Made by a program: the position numbers and the translations under genes. Positions 63,301-64,000 of a stretch of DNA of 64,000 bases are shown in pieces (position 1 is the first letter of the stretch; each line of letters starts with the position of its first letter). Source of the DNA: Patella vulgata (Eukaryota > Mollusca > Gastropoda > Patellidae); contig NC_065882.2 of the NCBI RefSeq assembly GCF_932274485.2, forward strand, positions 62,161,431-62,225,430. The letters are read 5' to 3'. The notes under the pieces were generated by a model, which saw only the letters and a program-made list of their open reading frames with translations, was not told where the DNA came from and did no database searches.

Positions 63301-63789
63301 AAATTTTCCATCAACATTTGTATAGTGGTCGTATACTAATGATATTGTGTACCTCTGAGAAAATTTCAAAATTCTTTCTAATCCTCAAAAACGGATTTCT
63401 CTTGGGATTTGTTTTCGTCACGCAGGCAGACTCGTGTAAATCTAAAGTTATCTATACGTTTGTAGAGGCCACAGGTCGATTTTTTGGAAAGTGGCATTCC
63501 CCTTTACACAAAATATAAAAAGTGCGTAACGTAGAATTGAAGAATTAATGAACATCGCATAGGTATATAAACTTGTTTATACCAATACAATGATGTGAGG
63601 AGATAAAAAAAATAAGGTATTATTGCTTTCCGAATCTTAGTTGTCATTGCTAAATTTTAATACGTTTAAAATACTTACGTTTGAATTTGGAGGACACGTG
63701 CCAATGTTCGCACTATCCTCTATCTTTGCTTTGCTGTATATCGGCGGTATGTAAAAGAGAAATACAGATATACATAGTAACCATGGCAT
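20965..63789 (-). CDS. TRABD2: TIKI (TRABD2-type) Wnt-inactivating metalloprotease, complete, 8 coding exons
   Basis: Membrane-tethered metalloprotease; vertebrate TIKI proteins cleave the N-terminus of Wnt ligands and so inactivate them. Coding exons, minus strand: 63789-63679, 57544-56984, 38303-37982, 26454-26364, 23757-23632, 21987-21886, 21585-21496, 21139-20965; all GT-AG, phases match, 525 codons plus TGA (human TIKIs are a little over 500). Layout: signal peptide 1-20; catalytic domain about 40-350 with first GX2H motif GTIH (58-61), [24 protein letters not shown], and second motif GAGH (330-333) followed by YLGNNTV; a basic segment about 405-460 with FNDLWVRMD, the counterpart of vertebrate FSDLWVRLE; and a hydrophobic end ([16 protein letters not shown]) fitting a C-terminal anchor. 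Sequons include NQS, NLS, NFS, NQT and NNT. No stop or frame break. The TIKI1/TIKI2 split is vertebrate, so no paralogue is assigned. Confidence 0.96.
21496..21585 (-). CDS. TRABD2: TIKI exon 7: poly-basic stretch and LWVR motif
   Basis: [30 protein letters not shown]. The basic run followed by DLWVR matches the vertebrate C-terminal region (QFSDLWVRLEES). Acceptor tttacag, donor gtaagt; the intron to exon 6 is only about 300 bp. Confidence 0.9.
21655..21838 (-). repeat. SINE-A copy, minus strand, internally deleted
   Basis: Reading minus: head GCGGTGGCTCAGTGGGTAAG, CTGGCTCACTAACCAGGAGG, then a jump to AGCACACTGTATGGCGTATA, CTTCATTAGCTCAGTCGGTG and the AATCCCATTTCATTTC tail. It sits in the ~300-bp region beside exon 7. 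Confidence 0.8.
21886..21987 (-). CDS. TRABD2: TIKI exon 6: basic/glutamine-rich segment
   Basis: [33 protein letters not shown] between tttcag and gtaaat. Its LTQLWNSLE resembles the FNDLWVRMD motif of the next exon, so the two may be a weak internal repeat. Vertebrate TIKIs have a basic RKKRRR-type stretch at this place. Confidence 0.85.
22550..22738 (+). repeat. SINE-A copy, 5' truncated
   Basis: Starts in the middle block (GACGAAAAAATGAAGTCCTG), with CCTTGGCAGTTGGAATTC, CATCTTCATTATCCCAGTC, GTAGGATGTTGAACCC and a CATTTCATTTCATTTCC end. 5' truncation is typical of reverse-transcribed insertion. Confidence 0.8.
23286..23555 (+). repeat. SINE-B, near full length
   Basis: Head GTATGGCCGGATGGTTAGCA (A box, resembling Ser/Leu-type tRNA) with GGTTTCGAATCCC (B box) about 60 bp on; core TGACAAGGAGTAGGGTCGCC, GTTTTCTCCGGGTCCTCC, CACTGCTAAAGACCCC; 3' part GTTAGTCCCGAAATGACCTA and the end TTGGACGTTTAACTCC then CATTTCTCTCTCTCTC. 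About 250 bp, non-coding. Confidence 0.85.
23632..23757 (-). CDS. TRABD2: TIKI exon 5: linker
   Basis: Residues 362-404 (partly split): [43 protein letters not shown]. Acceptor ttcag and donor gtaagt, phase 2 out. This linker is poorly conserved in TIKI proteins; the call rests on phase continuity and splice sites more than on similarity. Confidence 0.82.
23758..26363 (-). other. TIKI intron 4 (2.6 kb)
   Basis: Contains a MITE-1 copy (23955-24334). From 24340 to 26363 I see only AT-rich sequence with no coding frame of note. Confidence 0.7.
23955..24334 (+). mobile_element. MITE-1 copy
   Basis: TTAATTAAAGATACATCAG start; TTTGCTGAAAATTTCAGTCA, GAGAGTTGATTATGGTCCGG, TTAATTAATGTCTAATTAAT, and CATAATGCATGTTTAA at the end. 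Slightly shortened at the left. Confidence 0.8.
26364..26454 (-). CDS. TRABD2: TIKI exon 4: second GX2H histidine and end of the catalytic domain
   Basis: A 91-nt exon after tttacag. It completes Gly 332 and gives [29 protein letters not shown], matching vertebrate HFMGNNTVLDVLRREGYEVE. Too short to appear as a long open frame; found by protein match and phase continuity. Confidence 0.93.
27163..27225 (-). repeat. SINE-A 3' end fragment, minus strand
   Basis: Plus-strand GGAATGAAATGGGGTTTAAC, GCCCTACTGTTCTGCTCCGA, CTGAGCTAACAAAGACGG is the reverse complement of the last 60 bp of SINE-A. Confidence 0.75.
28384..28737. mobile_element. TTAAAGCGAT MITE, copy 2
   Basis: Starts TTAAAGCGATAATTTCATAT and ends near CAGCTTTAA. 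Interior blocks match copy 1 at 9794 in reverse complement (ACATAATTATTTCTATGTC, ATTACACAATTACCTCCC, GGCAATAGTGAATTATAGG). Confidence 0.7.
29510..30106 (-). repeat. TGTCCCCC element copy, minus strand, carrying a hAT-like insert
   Basis: Right-end blocks at 29510-29580 (GACTGATGTCCCCTTATG, AAAATAAATAGATGACAC) and left-end blocks at 29965-30106 (CAAGTTTGACCATTCTAACT, GACAGACAGACAGGTGG, ATTTTAATAGTCCACTGC) are the reverse complement of the two ends of the element at 1592-2706. The centre is replaced by about 330 bp of other sequence. Confidence 0.65.
29630..29963 (-). mobile_element. hAT-like non-autonomous element (candidate)
   Basis: On the minus strand it opens CAGAGGTGGGAACTCAAGTT, the CAGNGGTGGG type of end common in hAT elements, and is full of AGTCGAGTC-like direct and inverted short repeats. 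The other end is not clear, so the family call is tentative. Confidence 0.45.
31638..32012. mobile_element. ~375-bp MITE with ~45-bp inverted ends
   Basis: The left end AATCAGGTTAAAACACAGAT, CCTATTTCGTTTC, GTTTTTATA is mirrored by the right end TATAAAAAAAAGAAACGAAA, TATAGATCTTTATTTTAATC, AGATT. The GC-richer interior (GTGGGTAAATCCACTAG, CAGATCTTCATGTAGTGTAG) is shared with the partial copy at 44985-45250. Non-coding. Confidence 0.8.
35663..35764 (+). repeat. 51-bp direct duplication
   Basis: TTGTAAAACATTTTGCATTG, TTTGTAATAATATTAACAA occurs twice in succession (35663-35713 and 35714-35764) with about two differences. Confidence 0.85.
36322..36720 (-). mobile_element. MITE-1 copy, minus strand
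   Basis: Plus-strand TTAAACATACATTATGCAAG start and CATAATGTATCTTTATTAA end. Full length (about 400 bp) with TTAA on both sides. Confidence 0.82.
37053..37345 (+). repeat. SINE-A copy, 3' shortened, with 29-bp tandem duplication
   Basis: Clear head GGTGCCATGGTGGCGCAGTG, GCTCGCTAGCCTGGAGGTCC; middle GGAGGGCCTGGCAAGGGATA, GTCCTGTGTACACATTGATG. Near its end AGAAACCCATAACACC-CTGTCCAGGGAG is duplicated in tandem and the usual tail is missing. Confidence 0.8.
37982..38303 (-). CDS. TRABD2: TIKI exon 3: second half of the catalytic domain
   Basis: Residues 225-331 plus one base: [89 protein letters not shown]. The exon ends inside the second GX2H motif: Gly 332 is split and His 333 is on the next exon, 11.5 kb away. 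Donor is gtgtgt. Confidence 0.95.
38360..38680 (+). repeat. Diverged ~100-bp repeats beside TIKI exon 3
   Basis: Three units sharing ATAAACTGAAAATAAAATGA, AAGGGGAATTTCCAGATAT, TCAGTGAATGAAATGTTAAA with many differences. They lie just upstream (in gene sense) of the exon 3 acceptor. Confidence 0.65.
39530..39945 (+). repeat. Diverged SINE-B with a reverse SINE-A inside (probable)
   Basis: 39530-39700 resembles the SINE-B core (CACCTGTCTGTCCTCATGGG, CCACTCCTAAAGACAC, AATAAATTATTGAATGA). 39722-39895 is minus-strand SINE-A (GGGCTTAATGAGAGAAATTT, GTACACAAGACCTTG, TCCTTGCCTGG). 39899-39945 is a SINE-B tail (GTTAGTCCTGAAACATTAAC, CCATTTCTTTCTCTC). The order suggests SINE-A landed in SINE-B. Confidence 0.5.
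40461..40720 (+). mobile_element. MITE-1 copy, truncated
   Basis: GATGCATTATGTAAGATTTA, AAGAACTAGCCATTCTTGCT and AATAGTTCAAAAATAGATAA are the left ~85 bp of MITE-1. Similarity fades after about 40550, and the conserved right end is missing. Confidence 0.65.
41290..41535 (-). repeat. SINE-A copy, minus strand, diverged
   Basis: Minus-strand order of SINE-A blocks is kept: plus-strand AATGAAACAGAGTTTAACAT (tail), CTACAGCAGCACAATGTCC, TCCTTGCCAGGTCC, CAGACAAGGGGGAAACC. A degraded SINE-B lies directly next to it. Confidence 0.6.
41580..41790 (-). repeat. SINE-B copy, minus strand, 3' truncated
   Basis: Minus strand: GGTGGCCGAGTGGTTAACAC (A box), GTCTGTCATTGAGTCAAGTG, GTGGTTTCGATTCC (B box), GTACGTGACAAGGAGTAGG, TTTTCTCCAGGTCCTCCTC. 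Stops before the usual 3' part. Confidence 0.82.
42355..42875 (-). repeat. SINE-A, minus strand, split by a GC-rich insert
   Basis: Minus-strand head ACCATGGTGGATCAGTGAGT at about 42870, middle CACATTGGTGTGCAC at about 42685, then the insert, then GTGTGTAAAAGAACCC, TTGGCAGTTGGAATTCG and the CATTAGCCCAGTCAGAGTAG end at about 42365. Insert: 42490-42678. Confidence 0.78.
42490..42678. mobile_element. Poly-G/poly-C insert element (candidate MITE)
   Basis: About 190 bp bounded by CAGGCCCGTAGTC and GCGACAGGCCTGTG, containing G and C runs of 10 to 13 and CCACCCCCCTCCGCCCC. It interrupts a SINE-A copy, which defines its edges. Resembles the element at 60487-60731 in layout (short inverted ends, G run just inside). 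Confidence 0.55.
43850..44025 (+). repeat. SINE-B copy, diverged and shortened
   Basis: TATGTGACAAGGAGTCAAAT, GTTAGTCACGAAATGACCAC and TATGGACATTAAACCCCCAT, then TTCTATCTC. The head is partly recognisable (GATAAGGTCTG). Confidence 0.7.
44985..45250 (+). mobile_element. Partial copy of the 31638 MITE
   Basis: CACTAGGATCTGGAAGAGTT, GTGGGTAAACCCCTAGAAAC, TGGTCAGATCTTCATGTAGT, GTAGGCCATTGAAAGTATAA and the right end AACGAAATATAGATCTGTAT. The left inverted end is missing. Confidence 0.75.
45459..45629 (-). other. Unexplained exon-like open frame in TIKI intron 2
   Basis: Minus-strand frame [48 protein letters not shown], charged and helix-like (K/R/Q/E/L rich), with visibly higher GC than the surroundings. 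A possible acceptor (AATAAGAACAG) lies just upstream and a possible donor (AGG-GTGACT) at the downstream end. I do not recognise the family. It does not match TIKI, and inserting it would alter a conserved junction. It could be an exon of a nested gene, a pseudogene fragment or chance. Confidence 0.3.
45771..45890 (+). repeat. 60-bp direct duplication
   Basis: TATACAATATATTATGTAAC and CATACCTTTCCTTCCC with TGAAGGTCAATTATCTTT recur directly with about eight differences. Confidence 0.8.
46213..46256 (+). repeat. (GA)n microsatellite
   Basis: About 44 bp of alternating GA with a few GAA interruptions. Confidence 0.92.
46740..47340 (-). repeat. Diverged tandem array with ACGG/ACAG seed
   Basis: Units of 130-150 bp share GATAACTTTTGTCATTCGAA, TGTTCACAAG, AAAACAAGGGCCATAAATTT, AGAAGTAATTGACGGAAATT, closing with GGACGGACGGACGTACAGAC at about 47270 and ATATTTCCATGTGGGC. 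Related fragments lie near 27050-27320, 30710-30840, 31030-31220 and 54100-54190. Confidence 0.6.
48187..48475 (+). repeat. SINE-A with the best-preserved tRNA-like head
   Basis: GCAGTGGCTCAGTGGTTAAA (A box) and GGGGTTCAATCCCCAG (B box, with a stem-forming flank) 50 bp apart look like a tRNA gene's internal promoter. Downstream come GGATTTTCCAGCATGG, GTTTGGATGGGATG, AGCACACTGTATGGCATA and GTAAGATGTTAAACCCC-ATTTC. Confidence 0.85.
48888..49100 (+). repeat. Degenerate ~24-bp repeat
   Basis: Eight or nine loose units of TTTATTCATTATAGTCATTC-AATA. The plus-strand frame 48717-49076 runs through it and is not a gene. Confidence 0.7.
49200..49482 (+). mobile_element. MITE-1 copy, internally shortened
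   Basis: CATGTAAGATTTAGATAAAG, CTGGCCATTCTTGCTATAAT left part; TAAATGTCTAATTAATAATT, CCAAAGAAAGACCTGCAATA, GGCAGATTTAGCTCTTACAT right part. About 280 bp. Confidence 0.75.
50930..51990 (-). repeat. ~130-bp tandem array with GGACGGACGG seed, interrupted by SINE-B
   Basis: Units share TCAGGGGCCATAATCCAGGA, AGTTACGGTCA, AACCAAGATCT, AAGTTTCACCAAAA and GTAGAGTGTCCACAA; the last closes with GTGGACGGACGGACAGACAG at about 51960. A SINE-B (51076-51350) lies within it. The same family in opposite orientation is at 18178-18440. Confidence 0.75.
51076..51350 (+). repeat. SINE-B, near full length, ending in (TC)n
   Basis: GGATGGCCGAATGGTGAGCA, GGTTTCGATTCCCCG, ACAAGGAGTAGGGTCACC, GTTAGTCCCAAAATGAGCTA, GAGTGGATGTTAAACCCC, then about 34 bp of (TC)n at 51315-51349. 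It divides the array at 50930-51990. Confidence 0.87.
52987..53382 (-). mobile_element. MITE-1 copy, minus strand
   Basis: Plus-strand TTAAACATACATTATACAAG start; CCGACTTTAGTAATGGTGAT, TCAATTTGACTGAAATTTTC; ends CATAATGTAACTTTAA. Close in sequence to the 36322 and 62683 copies. Confidence 0.82.
54385..54712 (+). repeat. Dispersed repeat, copy 2 (unclassified)
   Basis: Matches 13015-13745: ATATTTAAGACAAAATGAA, GAACATAACTGATTAGAAAT-TACAGTAAAA, ACATTCATATTACATTATTA, TGCGTTGAGACCCATT. Shorter than copy 1. Confidence 0.45.
55741..56068 (+). repeat. ~20-bp minisatellite in TIKI intron 2
   Basis: About 15 units of GAAGTTACTGGGTAGAAGAT with AAATGGG and AGAGGAA variants; purine-rich on the plus strand throughout. 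Confidence 0.9.
56984..57544 (-). CDS. TRABD2: TIKI exon 2: first half of the catalytic domain
   Basis: Residues 38-224. [20 protein letters not shown] then [18 protein letters not shown], the first GX2H motif thought to bind the metal in the TIKI/TraB/EreA-like fold, then [54 protein letters not shown] and [14 protein letters not shown]. Very close to vertebrate TIKI2 over the whole exon. Phase 0 at both ends (187 codons). Confidence 0.96.
58165..58412 (+). repeat. SINE-A copy, 5' truncated
   Basis: GGTGTTTTACGGCATGGTTC, CATTGGCAGTTGGAATTTGA, GTATTAGCCCAGTCAGAGCT, GTAGGACGTTAAATCC-TATTTCATTACATTTC. Confidence 0.75.
58843..58888 (+). repeat. SINE-A tail fragment
   Basis: CATTAGCCCAATAGGATGTT, AAACCCCAATTCATTTCATT: the last 45 bp of SINE-A only. 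Confidence 0.6.
60178..60395 (+). repeat. SINE-B copy
   Basis: GTGGATGGCCGAATGGTTAG, GTGTGGTTTTGATTCCCCG, AAGCGAATTATTGAAATAAA, GTTAGTCCCAAAATGACCTA, GTCAAGTGGACGTCTATG-TCTCTC. A small deletion removes part of the core. Confidence 0.83.
60487..60731. mobile_element. ~245-bp MITE candidate with ATAGGYGTACG ends
   Basis: The left end ATAGGCGTACGAGCTGGGGG and right end CCCCGTACACCTAT are inverted over 11 bp with one mismatch, with G and C runs just inside. GGGCACCAAA near the left and GGGCACCAACC near the right repeat directly. Non-coding. Confidence 0.65.
61240..61880. other. CpG-richer block in TIKI intron 1
   Basis: Roughly twenty CpG sites (e.g. ATACGCGAACATC, AGCGCCGCCGTCAGG, GACACGCGCTG, CCTACGCGTGACTG) in about 640 bp, far denser than the rest of the intron, with an E-box CCACGTGG near 61250. 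No open frame or repeat match. It may be an enhancer, an alternative first exon or promoter, or an unrecognised repeat. Confidence 0.35.
62683..63091 (+). mobile_element. MITE-1 copy, full length
   Basis: TTAAAGGGGCATTATGGGAC start and CATAATGTATATTTAA end, with the complete interior (CTCACTATAATAGTTAAAAA, CCTCGATCAGCATTACTAAA, GCAGGCTAGCGATAACATCG). It lies about 600 bp from TIKI exon 1. Confidence 0.85.
63679..63789 (-). CDS. TRABD2: TIKI exon 1: start codon and signal peptide
   Basis: ATG at 63789-63787 (context CCAAAATGC, A at -3) begins [19 protein letters not shown], a typical signal peptide, then [18 protein letters not shown] up to the gtaagt donor (phase 0). It is the first in-frame ATG after an upstream stop at 63925-63927. 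The frame can be extended only to a TTG at 63900, which I do not take as the start. The spacer after the signal peptide is not conserved enough to test by eye. Confidence 0.88.
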
Positions 63790-64000
63790 TTTGGGCCTAC
63801 ATCCATGAATATTGGCCACTTTATCATCGACAGTCACAACTTGATAGATTTCAGAAAAATTTAACAAAACAATAACGTTTATGAAAAATTCCACGATCAA
63901 CGTGTGACTACATATTTCAAATAATTACAAAGGTTAAACACTAAATTCACGTGTTTCTGGTGCGGCTGCTTCTCGGTACAACTGTTCTCGTTCAATGATA
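63790..64000 (-). promoter_or_regulatory. TRABD2: TIKI 5' flank / likely 5' UTR
   Basis: The sequence upstream of the ATG has an in-frame stop at 63925-63927 and a CACGTG E-box at 63948-63953. No convincing TATA box or transcription start can be placed, and the UTR may continue or be spliced beyond the window. Confidence 0.4.

Larger units (their letters stand above)
57545..63678 (-). other. TIKI intron 1 (6.1 kb)
   Basis: Contains a MITE-1 copy (62683-63091), a CpG-richer block (61240-61880), a poly-G inverted-repeat element (60487-60731), a SINE-B (60178-60395) and SINE-A pieces (58165-58412, 58843-58888). Between these I see AT-rich sequence without recognisable coding exons. Confidence 0.75.

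Noticed and set aside
63787-63900. Longer TIKI N-terminus starting at 63900
   Set aside because: The codon there is TTG; the first ATG in frame (63789) starts a good signal peptide in good context.
1-64000. LTR retroelements, endogenous viruses, Polintons or toxin genes
   Set aside because: No paired LTRs, reverse transcriptase, integrase, capsid or polymerase motifs were recognised in any frame read.

Overview
This is an AT-rich, intron-rich animal nuclear window. It holds two protein-coding genes, both recognisable from protein sequence, arranged tail to tail. The exon/intron structure, several SINE families with tRNA-like heads, small DNA-transposon derivatives and tandem arrays carrying GTCCGTCTGTC-type seeds point to an invertebrate, most likely a lophotrochozoan and probably a mollusc. 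The species-group call is inference; the genes themselves are secure.

1-18641 (+): the 3' two-thirds of AQR (Aquarius, intron-binding protein 160), a spliceosomal SF1 RNA helicase. Twenty-four exons can be joined with matching phases (2857-18641). They encode about 1051 residues, from the end of the N-terminal helical region through all helicase motifs to the stop. The N-terminal part lies left of the window. Positions 1-2856 are intron and hold a decayed Tc1-like transposon and a 146-bp tandem array.

18642-20964: the short region between the two convergent 3' ends, with candidate poly(A) signals for both genes and two small direct duplications.

20965-63789 (-): a complete TIKI (TRABD2-type) Wnt-inactivating metalloprotease gene, eight coding exons over about 43 kb, encoding 525 residues. 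Signal peptide, TIKI catalytic domain with both GX2H motifs, a basic C-terminal region and a hydrophobic C-terminal anchor are all visible. Its introns (up to 18.7 kb) make up most of the window and are filled with repeats. The 5' flank with the start codon lies at 63789-64000.

Repeats: a SINE-A family (tRNA-like head, ATTTC tail), a SINE-B family (different tRNA-like head, TCTC tail) that shares its 3' end with SINE-A, a ~400-bp TTAA-bounded MITE in about seven copies, four other short inverted-repeat elements, two tandem-array families and many local duplications. I recognised no retrovirus, LTR element or Polinton, no CRISPR array and no RNA gene. The genes are ordinary conserved animal genes with no functional link visible. 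The unusual points are a GC-AG intron in AQR, the shared SINE tails, several nested insertions and one unexplained exon-like reading frame inside a TIKI intron. I did not find a convincing new biological system.
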